Below, one piece after another: positions 21,191 through 33,584 of a DNA stretch of 64,000 bases. The DNA lies in the NCBI GenBank assembly GCA_019671005.1, contig CM033745.1, forward strand, positions 21,256,921 to 21,320,920, in the 5' to 3' direction. The stretch comes from Hibiscus mutabilis. Its lineage: Eukaryota > Streptophyta > Magnoliopsida > Malvales > Malvaceae. The notes under the pieces are model-generated. The model saw only the letters and a list, made by a program, of their open reading frames with translations, searched no databases and had not been told where the DNA came from. The position numbers and the translations under genes are program-made. The first letter of the stretch is position 1. The number at the start of each line of letters is the position of its first letter.

Positions 21191-24059
21191 GTCACTATAA
21201 ACTGCATAATGTTTTTGAGACTCGAGTTGAGTCAAAATCAGTACGAGTCAAAACAATTTTCAATTGCTCAAAACTTCCTTATTAATCATCTGTCCACTTA
21301 AATGAAACATTCTTCCACAATAACTTTGTCAAGGATATAGTGATGATTGTAGAAAATCTTCCGATAAATCTACGATAATATTTAACTAAACCTAAAATCA
21401 ATATTCTTGCTCAATAACTTAGTCATGATTAGATTGTTTGATGCACCTACTCGAATGTGTTGTGTTGCGATCGTTTATGTGTTTGATTTTTAAAATTTTG
21501 AAATACTGAATTTTAATTGTTACCATATCTTTTCTGATATTTTACAAAATATTTAGTTTTAGTATAAAAAGTATCACTAAAATTTATTAATAATAATATT
21601 TTTTAAAGAAATAAAATGAAGAATAATGTTTGATGTTTGTAAGCATCCCATGTGAATCTGCCATCACCAAGCTTAGTACTTAGTAGCACACTTTTCGAAA
21701 ACAAATGATAAATCTGCTTATCTCCTTATTTCCAATCCATACAGTTTAGTCCCTGTATGTTTTCATAAATTATGTTTTGACTCCAAATAGTTTCTATTTT
21801 CTGTAATTTAGTCTATACCTGATTTTTGTTTTATTTGATTTAAGCCGTATGTTTTTTTTTTTTTTAGTCCATGGTATGCTTTAATTGTTATTAATGAATG
21901 TGTTAGTGGTGGTAAGATAAAATAATTGGCTTTGTTATTAAATAGAATATTAATAACAATGTTTTTTAATCGCCGCTATCCAACTCATTAGTCTATTAAT
22001 TCGGATCGAATTTTGCAGGCTCATTATGGGGCGACTCTCCTAATTTAATTTCTCCATTTATAACATTATGATTCGAATAAAAATTGGCTTCACTAATAAA
22101 TCGAAAGCTTCGATAATATTTTGTCATTTGTAATGTTATAACAAGATTGGCAGATGTTTTTTTTTCTTTTGCAGTTATATGTTTGACACTGTACCGCCGT
22201 GTATTGCTTGACTGGTGACTAATAAAGCATGGTATTCGAAATTCTCTCCTTCCTTAAGCTATATCTGTATTTTTATTCAATTTGGCATCAAATTTTTTTA
22301 TCCCTAGTGTGGAACGTGAATTTGTTAATTTCCTTTTGACGTGATACTTGCATTTGATATTTTTCTTTAAAATGATATTTAAATCTGACAATTTAAACAT
22401 GTGATGACAATTTTTTATTATCACATATCAAAATTTCATTGTTTGTTGAGATGTTACGTCATCACATATATCACATTAAAAATAATAAATTAAAAAAAAG
22501 AACTAATTCAATTACTAAATTGAAAAAACATAATACCGCAATAAGAAAAAATAATAATAAAAACATGTATTACATTGTGTATTAGGCCCCAAAAATCTAA
22601 AAAAATATTGTGTATTAAGCCTATGCAAAATTCGATCTGAATTAATCGGCCGGTGGGTTAGAAACCAATATTTAAAAAAAATGGAAACATGTTGCAAGAT
22701 CATAGATATAATTTGGTGTTAAAATTAAAATCAATTATATCAAGTTCTAAAATACAATACTAGTGAGCTGTTGATAGAAATTATAGTAATGACAGACGAG
22801 AATTATTGTGGTCGGCACGTAGTATTTTAGGGCAAAGTCAATGCATGTAAAAAGAATCAATTAGAGCCGATTGTAGATTTTAAACATCATCCTCAAATCT
22901 AACAAAAGCCAGAAAGATTATTATTTTTTAAACATAAAATTATTACTTGAATAATTGCTTGAAACAGTTTTAAACATGTGAATAATTCAATATTATATGA
23001 TTCTGATCTTCTTGCTTTCTTCTGTTTCTTGGCATATATTTTAATTTGTTTCGACATCTTCAATTTTTCTTCTCCAAATATTAATATGTATATTATGACC
23101 AAATAATTTTTTTATAGAAGCTGCTAAATTTTATTTAAAAAATATATGCAAAATTATAATGAGGGTTTACAAGCATAAAAGTAGAACTAAATATACAATT
23201 CGGATATTTTCCTATAACCATTGAAACAAGAAACTAGTCACTTGAGATAATAAAAAGACCATACAAAGAAAAGGTTAAAAATTCAACTAAAAGACTCGAA
23301 TAAAAGATAGATACAAACAACACCATAAATCGGCGATGAATGGTAAAAAACCCATCAACGCGAACATAAAAATGCTTAAAACTATGAAGACACGTTGACA
23401 GAACGGTCAATACTATAACTCAATCGCGAACAAGAGACGATGATTGTAAAAACGTATCTAAATCCAATTTTAAGGTTCAAAGTAGGAAAGATCAACAGGA
23501 TAACTAAATAAACACCATCTTGAACAGTTGAGGTGATGTCAACCCTAAAAAGAATAAAATAAAAAATAACTAAATGACCGAAAAAGAAGACTGAAAATGT
23601 ACCAAAAGATAAAATATTCGTATTAAAATTAAAAAAAATATAATATAATATATTAAAGGGAAAAGAAATGATTACGACAGTTAGTGGCCAACACTAAGAC
23701 TGATGTCGTCGTCGGGCAAAAATAATTTGAAATAATCGGTTGAAGACAAAGAACTGTAGAGAGCCTAGGTTTTCCCGTGTCAGTGCAAGATTATTAGTAA
23801 ACAATTTTGACATAAAATTAATGATTTCTAGTAATATTAACTAATGCCAGAGGAACAAAATTTGATATTCAAATTCAAATAGAACAGATTTTAATTATCT
23901 AAATCAATCAAATTAATGTGCTGAATTGGATTTAGTTTGTCTGAAAATTATTCAAATATTCCTATTAAACGTAGAAAGAGGGATGAGGTTGGAGTAAAAC
24001 TTCATGGGCAAATATAAATAAAATGATGGCTAGAGTTTAATTGTTAAACCATTAATTTA
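21191..24059. other. AT-rich intergenic, no gene
   Basis: I see no gene. 21735-21880 carries TTTAGTCCCTGTATG and related phrases common in plant MITEs. 22290-22470 is similar repeat-like material with TGATGACAATTTTT and ATCACATAT. 23100-23760 is more complex but has no recognisable frame. Confidence 0.4.
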
Positions 24060-24350
24060 GAATTAAAAATAGAAGGGTTAGGATCTAATTTTTATTTTAA
24101 AATTAAAAGGACCTAAAAGCTTTTAAATCCAAAAATGGTAGGCCAAACTTGATTTGCCTAGTTTCAAAATTAAGAGGATCTAAAAAAAAACTTGTGTCCA
24201 AAAGGGAGACTAGGATCTAATTCACCTAGTTCCAAAACTAAAAGACCTAAGAAGTAAGTGAACCCCAAAAAAATTAGGGGGACAATACTTAATTTGTGTA
24301 GCTTCAAAACTAGGAGGACCTACAAACAGTTAAACCCAAAATTTTATGAG
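24060..24350 (+). repeat. degenerate ~70-bp tandem repeat
   Basis: Four diverged units share the frame CTAATTT...TAGTTTCAAAATTAA..GGACCTAAA, at about 24071, 24148, 24211 and 24288. The spacing varies from 63 to 77 bp. Old and non-coding. Confidence 0.6.
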
Positions 24351-25176
24351 CCATGCCCTTCCCACGTAGAAATACATTTTATTAACATTCAATGAACAAA
24401 CATTTAATGGAATTATGTATTTGATTTGATTTTTTTAATTTTTAATTAAGGTATTAAATATTAAAATTTCATCGTTTACAATTTTTTTTCTGAATAATAA
24501 AGATTTTAACAATAAAAAATATTGTTAGTTTCTTATATCAATTTATAAGTAATGAGTAACCTTTTGTCTAAAATTTGAAACGAGTTCAAGACGACTGTAG
24601 TATTAGAAAACTCCGGATTGGATGAAAGTATAAAATTTTCAAATTGGAGCGGCCAAAAAAAACAAAAGAACCAATTTACTCTCCTTGTTAAGGTGAACAA
24701 AACTCGACTCAAATTATAATTTCATAAATTTGACTCGAGAAGAATTTTTTTAAAATAAAATTTAAATTATAAAATGAGATTCTAATAACTCGAAATTTTT
24801 AATAATTATTAGTTAGTGCATTATTTTTAAATTTGAGTTGAGTCTCTCGATTATGTCTAATATATATATATATGATTATAGAATATCGTTTAAATTCGAA
24901 CCATCAGTAGCATAACATTATAACTATTTACAATTAAATTTGAACATAAACTCAAACACCTTGACTTGACTTGAATTTTATAAACTCAGGCTCAACTCGA
25001 ACAAAAATCAAATCAAGTATGAGTTACAAATAGAACTCATTAACTCTACTGATCCAAAAATTCTTGGCTCGACTCGACTCTACCGAATTCTCGCACATAC
25101 ATATTGGATCTATCCTAGCTTGGTTTCTGTGTCGGTCCGCATATAAATTTTATTTATCGATTTTCTACTCTCTCGA
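24351..25176. other. AT-rich intergenic with remains of a CTCGA-rich element
   Basis: Around 24690-25090 the phrases AACTCGACTC and GGCTCGACTCGACTC resemble the sub-terminal motifs of the hAT-like element at 15783-16626, but ends and target duplication are not clear. No gene. Confidence 0.35.
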
Positions 25177-25185
25177 TTTTAATTT

Positions 25186-25868
25186 GGAAAATTCTACAAC
25201 GCTCGACGAACACCGCTGAACACTACTAACGTTAAACACCGCTAAACACTATTAAATTAATTAATAAAGATTAAAAATCTTAAGGACTCAACATATAATT
25301 ATAAATTAATTTAAAATAAAATATTAATTAAATTATTATATATATATATATAATATTTTTAATTTTTTTTAAAATAATTAAATTAAATATCAATCCCTAA
25401 TTAGATTAAACCCTAAGCCCTAAACTCTAAACCACAAACCACAACCCCTAAATGAAAAATAATTTAAGCCTATCAAAGCGACTTGCACCACTGGGGAGTT
25501 GTATCTGAATCTTGACTTTGGGCAATTCGGCGGCTGATTCTTCATCTTTTAACTCCCTCTCCTATACCCATTTTTTTTCTTATCGGTCAAAGGATTAGAA
25601 TTGCAAGAAAAATATGGGGATTGGATTCAATGTGCAAGTCGCCTTGATAGGCCCAAATTATTTTTTATTTAGGATTTATATTTGATCCAATTATTTTTAA
25701 AAAATTAAAAAATATTATATATATAAAAAATAATTTAATTAATATTTTATTTTAAATAATTTATAATTATATATTAAGTCATTGAGATTTTTAATCTTCA
25801 TTAATCAATTTAATAGTGTTCAGCATTAGTGGTGTTCAACGGTGTTCGTCGAGCGTGTAGACTCATCC
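25186..25868. mobile_element. Mutator-like foldback element
   Basis: Two arms of about 260-300 bp pair almost end to end: the left starts GGAAAATTCTACAACGCTCG and the right, reversed, starts GGATGAGTCTACACGCTCG. A 9-bp direct repeat TTTTAATTT flanks it at 25177-25185 and 25869-25877. Long arms plus a 9-bp duplication fit a non-autonomous MULE. The loop (about 25500-25600) is non-coding. Confidence 0.78.
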
Positions 25869-26182
25869 TTTTAATTTACTATCATTTGTTAAATTAGAGA
25901 CACTTATCTGCAATGATTAACGTGTAACCAGTTTTTAACACTGCTAATGCCTCGTGTAAGTAAAGTAATGGCATAAACGTCATTGATGATCATACATGGT
26001 TTTAGTTTACGCAAATAAAATAAACTCAACTTGCAAAGTATAAGGGTGATATTTCTTAGATAAATGTCTAAATAAATGTTTAACCTTTTAAAATGATCGA
26101 ATAAAGGTTTATCATTTTCATATATGTTTAAATAAAAATTTAATTTTTCAAAAGGATGGATAAGGGTTAATCTTTTGGAAAT

Positions 26183-26438
26183 GATTTCAAATATGTGAGA
26201 ATTTAGACATGATTGCCAGAGATGGTGATCGACAATGGAGTGTTGATTAAGGTGATGAACGACATAATATTTTAAAGAAAGATTAAATGGAAAGTAATCT
26301 ATTAAAAATGATTTCAAATATGTAAGAACTCAGGCATGGTTTTCGGAGATGGTGACCACGGTGAAGTGTTGATGAAGGTGATGAACGGTGAAATATTCTA
26401 AAAAAAAAATTAAATGGAAAGTAATCTACTGAAAATGA
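26183..26438 (+). repeat. 127-bp tandem duplication
   Basis: GATTTCAAATATGT starts copies at 26183 and 26310. Both run through GGTGATGAACG and TTAAATGGAAAGTAATCTA. Roughly 15% diverged by eye. Non-coding. Confidence 0.8.
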
Positions 26439-27365
26439 AATTATTCAGCTCATTATAAAATAAAAGGTGGGCTTATATAACCCCAAAACTACTAACAAAC
26501 TTAACAAAGCTAACGGGCTGAAAGAGCTGGCCCAACTCACTCCAAATTGCTAAGAAATTAATAACTAATTACATTTATTCTCTAATAAAGAACATATTAG
26601 AAAATGATAGGCACTTCTTTATTTATTTTTTCAAAAAGTTAGACTATTATTTGAGCATTCAAAGACGTTACCGTTTGAAAGATTAAGCTCTTATATGAGT
26701 AGACTCTAAAAAGATTAAGCCATTATTTGTGCATTTAGCCATTTTAGTTCGTAAATATAAAGTGATTTCTTTTTAGTTACTCTTTATATAGTCACTCAAC
26801 TATTAATATGTTTTATTTTGATCAGCAAATTAAAAAAAATCGATTTAGTCACTGCCATAATTAAAAAAATTGTCATTTTCAAACTATATTAATTCAACAA
26901 TAACATTAATGATGTGTCTATTTTTAATAATAATTTTAATTTTTAATATTTTCTAACAATTTGGTTATAAACTTATAATTCGAAATAGTTGAACAAATTT
27001 AGTCAAAAATAAATTTACAAATATTATGAATTTACTCCTCAAGCGTATCATCGTCATCCTTGTCTATTTCCATAAAAATCCTCAAACCCTTCGAAAACGA
27101 TGAATATAATCTTGAAAATCAAATCTCTCACCTTTGTGTTGAGATCTTTCGGATGGTGCCTAAACCCTTCAAAACTCTCCATGGTCGAACCTTCACATAG
27201 AAAGGGAAAAAAACAAGAAAAGCGAAGGAGAATATTCAATTAACCATGGTTAAGGAGGTTCGGGCTTGAGTTTGAAGGATACCAATGGCAGGAAGGTTGT
27301 CGCCGAGGAGAGGAGCAAATTCAATAACTAAAATATAAAAAGATAAACGGATGTTAGACCAAATG
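26439..27365. other. intergenic, no gene
   Basis: 26450-26580 has a TATA-like CTTATATAACC and may be a piece of an LTR, but no boundary is visible. The remainder is AT-rich repeat-like sequence (TTTAGTCACTC phrases). Confidence 0.35.
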
Positions 27366-27806
27366 TAGAGATGAGCATTTCACCCGATCCGACCCAACCC
27401 GATCAGGTCATATTTTTTTTTTGTAAATAAATCGGGTTTAGTCGGGTTTTCTTGAGGCCGGATTGAGTTTGAGTTTAGGATGAAAAGTATCAAACCTGAT
27501 CCAGAACTAATAATATTTCACCTATATTTTTTAAGAATATTTGTAGTGATGCTCCCCTCCCTCGGAATATTTTTTACAATGGGGTCCTTAAATTGAATTT
27601 TTATTTACATATTGGTCCCTCAAATTATTTTTTTACAATTAAATTCTTAAAATTAAATATTTTTATTGTTTGGGTTGGGTTGGGTTGAGTTGAGTTGAGT
27701 TCGAGTTAAGTATATAATTTATGGGTCAGATTCATATTTAAAGTACTTATTTTTAAGTTCGAATTCATGTACGTCAAAAACTCGACTCAACATGTGCCCA
27801 TCTCGG
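27366..27806. mobile_element. probable hAT-like non-autonomous element
   Basis: The left end TAGAGATGAGCATTTC and the right end, reversed, CCGAGATGGGCACATG form imperfect inverted repeats. The interior has CGGGTTTAGTCGGG and GGGTTGGGTTG runs. Any 8-bp flanking duplication is decayed. No transposase. Confidence 0.5.
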
Positions 27807-28076
27807 GTCCAAGTCCATGAGTGTCTATAGCATAAGTTAGAAATGGCGCAATCATCGAGTGTTGTATGTTTATAACTAACCTAATCAGTGCTCTCATGGA
27901 TCCTCCAGCTCAACTGATTCCACAACTCGCGCCGAAAGACGAGAATACACAAAGATGATTAGTGTGATAATCGAACAACGATAACGGCAATATATATATA
28001 TAGTAAAATAAAAATAGAAAAAAATATAAGACTCCAAGAATTACATGAAAAATTTAAAACAAAAAAATCATGAACA

Positions 28077-28388
28077 ATGATTATAAGAGAGTTTACGTCT
28101 AAATGCGATGTAGAATTTGTTCAATTTAATTGTAAATACAATGGCATGTTAGCAGTTTACGAAGAAAACTTACATAAAAAAAATCTTATTCAAACAAAAT
28201 TTCATGCTCTTCATCGGAAGCTTAAAGGAATAAATAAAGTTCATACGGATTTAAATTTGAATTGCTCTAGCCGCCACCGCAGACCCTCACAATTTGGTTT
28301 TACTTTTGAAAAGTATTTTAAAAGTATTTTTTTTGCTCAACAAAAGTTTTTATTATTATTAGAACGGGAAATGGCCCTTGAAACCTGA
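28077..28388 (+). CDS. unrecognised 103-aa ORF
   Basis: Opens at ATG 28077 and closes with TGA. It is Lys/Phe-rich with FEKYFKSIFFAQQKF near the end. I do not recognise a family. It lies in repeat-dominated sequence without a clear promoter, and an open frame of this length can arise by chance. Kept only because it is one of the few complex frames not explained by a mobile element. Confidence 0.12.
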   Translation: MIIREFTSKCDVEFVQFNCKYNGMLAVYEENLHKKNLIQTKFHALHRKLKGINKVHTDLNLNCSSRHRRPSQFGFTFEKYFKSIFFAQQKFLLLLEREMALET

Positions 28389-28584
28389 GGTGTGAGATTC
28401 GTTAAAAATCTCTCTAAACCTACGTAGAGAAAAAAAATACTCACATACAGAAGAGAAACGAGAGATTAAACACCACAATCCAAAAAAGTCGCAATCCAAC
28501 AACTCCAAAGGCAAACCTACACTGCCTACAAACTAACATCACAAGCACTGCACAATACATAACAATTGTACAAAACTCAATCAT

Positions 28585-29870
28585 GATAAGTGGTTAATTT
28601 GGGTACTATTTTATCTTTAATTATGTCTTTAATGATTAGTTCATGTTGGTGATTTAAATGTTTTTGTGTGTTTTCTATGCAGGACTACAATTCTAGAAAT
28701 TGCACTAAAAGGCAGAGTTCTTTAGATTTTTTGTCTTGGAATCAAGGCTGGGCTTGTAGGCATGACTCTGGGCATGAAGTCTGACGTGGCGCCCAGTCAA
28801 CAGCTTCTAGAAGATTCAGTCAGCGGCTTCCAGAAGGTGACATTAGCAATATCGGATAGCAGGATCAGCTGTGTTTTAAATTTCAAACTTAAAATTATTT
28901 TTTGTTTTCAGAATTTAAATTTGAATATTTTTAGAATTTATCTTTTTATCATTTCTATGTTATTTTTAGGGTTTTAGAATACTATAAATATCTCTTTGGG
29001 GTAAGCTATCTCTCATCTCTTATTCTCAGTTTGTCCTTGTTTTTGAAGTTTATAAAATTCTCTTTACGTTCTTGTTCTTTTAGTTTTTTTATTATTTATT
29101 TTCTTTTAAAATGCTAAGTATGATTTTTACCATAATCATGCTTAGCTAAATTTTCCTATTAGCCAAAGGCTTAGAGCGAAGCTTCAATTCACCTTTTAAG
29201 AATTAAAAAGCACTCAACATCTTCGTATTACATTCTCAATTTTCTGGAAATTTAGATCGACAATCGGCCTTTCTATTAAAAATCTTTACGCTTTCATTTC
29301 AAAAAGCTAGAGTTGACTTGAATGTTGTTCAAATTTATAGTTGGGAGGAAAGATCAGCTTGTAGCAAATTCGACTTCTTATGAACACACTTAGCGACAGA
29401 TTCACTAAGTGAAATTGAGATCGGATTTGATTCTCATCGAGACAACATAGTCGGGTTTTTCTAGATTTTAAAACTGTTTTATTCTAACGACGATAGTCGT
29501 GGTTAGTCTAACCAGAAAACTGAAATTCAAAATTTGATTTTGGATTATCGGTTTACCGGAGAGAAAAACAAGTTACAAGGGTTGGGCTTTGTAGATTATA
29601 ACCGACATGTATCCGGAGTAAAAATTCTTTTTCGATGATCAGTTTGAATTGAAGCTAAGCAAAGCTTGAGGCTAATTAATTTAATCATCTTTCTTCTAAA
29701 AAACATTTACCTCCCTCATTTTCTCCAAATTCGTTTTTATTATTTTACCTTTAGTTCATACTCTATCAACCTCCCATTATTTTTATTTTTGCGCTAAAGT
29801 CAGAATCAAAACCTTTCTACATCAGAAGCTCCATAGTCCATGTGGATCGACCATTCTTCTCTCTATACTA
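28585..29870 (+). repeat. truncated gypsy (Athila-like) LTR
   Basis: Begins TGATAAGTGGTTAATTT, has a promoter-like ACTATAAATATCTC near 28979-28992, and near its end has TCCATGTGGATCGACC followed by CTATACTATG, the usual 3' part of Athila-type LTRs. The L1 at 29875 follows immediately, so the LTR was probably cut by it. No matching second LTR is in view. Confidence 0.55.
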
Positions 29871-29978
29871 TGTTATTTTTATATTCATTTGAGATTAAAG
29901 AATATTTATTTGACAAAATACGACGTTTGTCACCATCCAAAAAAAAGTAGACAAATCGTTCCTGCTATTCGACTCCAC

Positions 29979-31713
29979 TTACCACCAAGCTTTAAACATG
30001 ACTTGCCTGTTGATGCCTTCCTTTGCCAAATAATCGGCCATTCCGTTCCCATTACGCGGTACATGCATGAATTGCGCATTTCCATTCTTGCACAGCAACG
30101 TATCCACTTCAACGAATAAAGGCCACCAGCTCCAAGGCCGTTGTAAGGGTTCTTCCATCCAAGACAAGGCCAACTTCGAATCAGATTCAATTATCAAACT
30201 AGCTTTCCCCACCCAGCCTGCTTCAATAAAAAACTCCAAAGCAAATTTGCTAGCCGAGACTTCAACAAAATCAGCCCATAACCCTTCGATCAGGCCAGAA
30301 AATATCAATCGAATTACACCATTTACAGTGCGCAAAATCCCTCCACAACTCGCCACTCCGTCCTTTTTCACACCATCAACATTAAATTTTACACAACCCT
30401 CTATTAGTGGTTCCCAATAGATAATTTGGTAAGTTCTATGCTCTTCCTTTGCGACACACTCACGAGGATTATTCCACCACAAATCAGAATTAGAAATCAC
30501 ATCTTCCTTAGAAGCTTTAATCCAAGTTAAAGCCCTCAACTTAGTATTGAAAATAACATCGTTAAGGCTCCTAGATTTCTCTTTGAATACCAAGTCATTT
30601 CTAGCAAGCCAAACACTCCAAAGCGCAGCCGACACCGAAATGAGCCAAAAACTCTTTGAAATCCCAACCCCGGCAGCCTCAAAATAGAATTGGAAGAATC
30701 CTGCAATATCATCTACTCCTGGCCATTGAATTCCCCACCATTGGCATATGAGTCTCCAAAAGCTTTCAACATCCAAAAGCTTTCAACAAAACTACAAGCC
30801 ACAAATAAATGATCAGCATCTTCTTGTTCCATGCCGCACCACCCACACAGGCATTGCTCAATCTCAATGTCCACTCATCTCATTCTCAAGAACTCCTTGG
30901 TAGGCACCCTCTTCAATTTCAACATCCAAAGAAAGCTCTTAACTTTAGGTGGGACTTTGAACTTTCATATTCAATCAAAATCAAAGCTCAGATCCCCCGC
31001 GTCAACATTACCTATCAAATACTACAACTTCTTAACTGAAAACTATCCTAGTCTATCATGAACCCAAATTATCCTATTCGATGAACCCGAGTTTAAGGGA
31101 ATTTTGTGGATATCTCCTTCAAGTTTTTTCAGCAAGGCCCTCTCTCGATCCAATAAAGGTCTTGAGAACATAGAGTCCCAAGAAATCTCAATGCAGTCCT
31201 TGATGTCAATTACATTCGCAACTAGCTCCCCTTTATTAGTTGCAAGCCTATAAAGCCTGGGAAACGACACTCTTAGTGGCACACTCCCACACCAAGTATC
31301 CTCCCAAAACAAGACTGAGCTGCCATCGCCAATTTGCCACCGAAATGAGTCTGGTTTCATTCACGGTTTAACTTCATCCTGGTTCTAGTTACTAATAATC
31401 CCATGCCAAATTACCATTTTTTTTCAATTTATACAAATTCTGAATTCCATCTCGAATACAATTCCCATATTTGGAACTTATAATTCACCTCCAAAGTGAC
31501 CATTTTTCCACGGCAAACCTCCAGACCTATTTTGCTAGTAATGCCCGATTCTTAGCTTGTAAATTAGTAACCCCGGCTCCCCTTTTTTCTTTGGCAAACA
31601 AACTTTTTCCAACTAACTCGCGCTAATTTCTTATTACCATTTGAGAATCCCTATAAGAAACTTGTTCTAATTTTTTCAATTCTCTCAATTACCGATTTTG
31701 AAATTTCAAACAA
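29979..31713 (-). pseudogene. L1 ORF2 zinc-binding region and RNase H
   Basis: 31043-31360 encodes the WQIGDGSSVLFWEDTWCG block that follows RT in plant L1s. 29979-30776 encodes the zf-RVT tail and an RNase H: FNVDG, an ASKFALEF helix, ESDSK and NGMADYLAKEG, giving the D-E-D-D set. Certain plant L1s are known to have gained a C-terminal RNase H. Between blocks the frame is broken by stops and shifts. Confidence 0.85.
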
Positions 31714-32850
31714 TTACATGTAATAAAAAAGGAGAGATGATAATTCCGAGTTAATGAGAACCACCCTTCCTGCAAATGACAGGGATTTACACTTCCATCC
31801 TGCTAGTTTAACTTTAAATCTTTCCACAATCGGTTCCCATGTAATAATTCTTCTTGGATCCTCCTCGAGAGGGATACCCAAATAAGAAAAGGGTAACTTC
31901 CCTACTTGGCAGCCAACACAACTAGCTAAAGCTGCAACCTTAGCATCATCTACTTCTATTCCAACAACACATGATTTCCTAAAGTTGGTGCTTAAATCTG
32001 AACATACCTCAAAGCAATTACTTTTCGGGTTTGTTAAATTGTTCTCCACCGCCTTCAAAAACAAAACTGTATCATCCACAAACTGTAGGTGAGAAACAGA
32101 TGCATTTGGAATTACGTCCCTTATTCCGCCAATATCCTCCCAAGCATCAGCTTCATCAAACAGTAAATGTAAAGCCTCCGTAACCATAATGAATAAAAAC
32201 GGAGATAAGGGATCGCCTTGTCTCAAACCTCTTCTCATTTGGAACTCTTTGGTCGGGGACCCATTAACCAGCACTGAAACTTTAGCCGAAGAGATGCACT
32301 CCCAAAACCAATTCCTCCATTTAAATCCAAACCCCATCTTCCACATAACCATATCCAAAAATTCCCACCTAACGCAATCGTATGCTTTCAAAAAATCCAG
32401 CATAATCACGACTCCCCCTTCCTCTGGATTTGCACTTGCCATACTGTGAATTACTTCATTGGCTATTAGGATACCATCGAATATCTGCCTCCCCCTCACA
32501 AAGGCACATTGAGTGTCACTAATAAGCTTCTCAATTACCTTACTCAAGCGTCTCGATAAAACTTTTGCAATGATTTTGTAGATGGACCCAATTAAACTTA
32601 TCGGATGAAAATTAGAAATCTCCACAGGATTACTCGTCTTCGGTATTAAGGCTATGAATGACGCATTGACACTCGAAGACAACTTACCCGAATTATAAAA
32701 ATCCATCAACGTCAACAGATCTCCTTTCACCTCCTTCCAGTAATGTTTATAGAAATTTATATTAAAACCGTCAGGCCCTAGGGCCTTTGAATCTGCACAG
32801 CTCCATACTGCATCCTTGACCTTTTCCAGCGAGAAATGGTCCTCTAACAT
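31714..32850 (-). pseudogene. L1 ORF2 reverse transcriptase
   Basis: 378 residues, open. Motifs in order: KALGPDGFN; ISLIGSIYKIIAKVLSRRL; FVRGRQIFDG; MLDFLKAYDCV (motif A Asp); RGLRQGDPLSPFLF; QFVDDTVLF (motif C, FVDD); LPFSYLGIPL. All catalytic aspartates are present, so this domain looks best preserved, but the frame ends at FYYM with a stop before the zinc-binding part. In an intact L1 it copies element RNA at the nicked target. Confidence 0.92.
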
Positions 32851-32878
32851 GCTTCTGCTTCAAAAATTCTCTTAAAAT

Positions 32879-33584
32879 TCAGGTTAAATACTGCTCTTCA
32901 CGATCTGTTTTTGCAGTTGAAATGCCCCTTAAAATGCTCATACTCCTGCGCCTCAGTCCCTTCAGTTGGAGAAATCCGCCAAATTTCAATCCTGAAATAA
33001 CCCTCTTCTTAGCTCGGATCCTGACCGCCCGATGAAAAAATGAGGTATTCGAATCACCCAGTGCCAACCAATTCATCCTCTATTTTTGTCTCCAAAAAAA
33101 TTCCTGTAATTTCATCGTCTCCTATAACTCCAGTCATAAATTCTTTAAAACCTGTTGTTTCTCCCGATCCACATTGTCTGCTTTCCATTCTTCCTCTAAT
33201 ATGCTGATTTTATTCTCCAGCTCTTTCACTTTGACATTGAAATCTTCACAAGACTGAGTTCCACTTTTTAGGGCCCTTTTCAAACTTCTCAACTTAATAG
33301 AGAAATCAAAACTGTTATGACTTTCCTCCCCAAACACTTCCTTCACCACTTTATTACACTTCCTTTCGAAGCCACACATCAACAAACTTGAACGGTCTCG
33401 GACCCTAATCTATCGCTTCAGTAGCTAATAACACCGGAGCATGGTCAGAGCTGGATCGCTTTGGACCAGTTTGAGACAAATCCCTATGAGTCAGCAGCCA
33501 AATCTCATCAGTAAGAATCTATCAAGCCTACTTCTTTTGTTTTGAGGGTCAAACCAAGTGATTTTTTCCCAGGAGAATATCAAC
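32879..33584 (-). pseudogene. L1 ORF2 endonuclease end and linker
   Basis: Continues across the Ogre-2 insertion with KRSRLDRFL and SDHAPVLL (about 33435-33455), the C-terminal endonuclease motif. A coiled linker follows (33134-33385), then WLALGDSNTSFFH, the usual lead into the reverse transcriptase. A stop lies just after SDHAPVLL. Confidence 0.85.
33580..33584. repeat. target site duplication of Ogre-2, left (TCAAC)
   Basis: TCAAC precedes the LTR start TGTAATC and recurs at 44819-44823. Collapsing the two copies rejoins the L1 endonuclease. Confidence 0.92.

Noticed and set aside
21014..21301. 102-aa frame starting MSPQTETK taken as a functional rbcL
   Set aside because: Only the first ~56 residues resemble RbcL, with changes at conserved sites; the remainder is unrelated sequence. 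It is nuclear plastid debris.
30067..30420. Plus-strand 117-aa ORF
   Set aside because: Shadow of the L1 RNase H coding strand.
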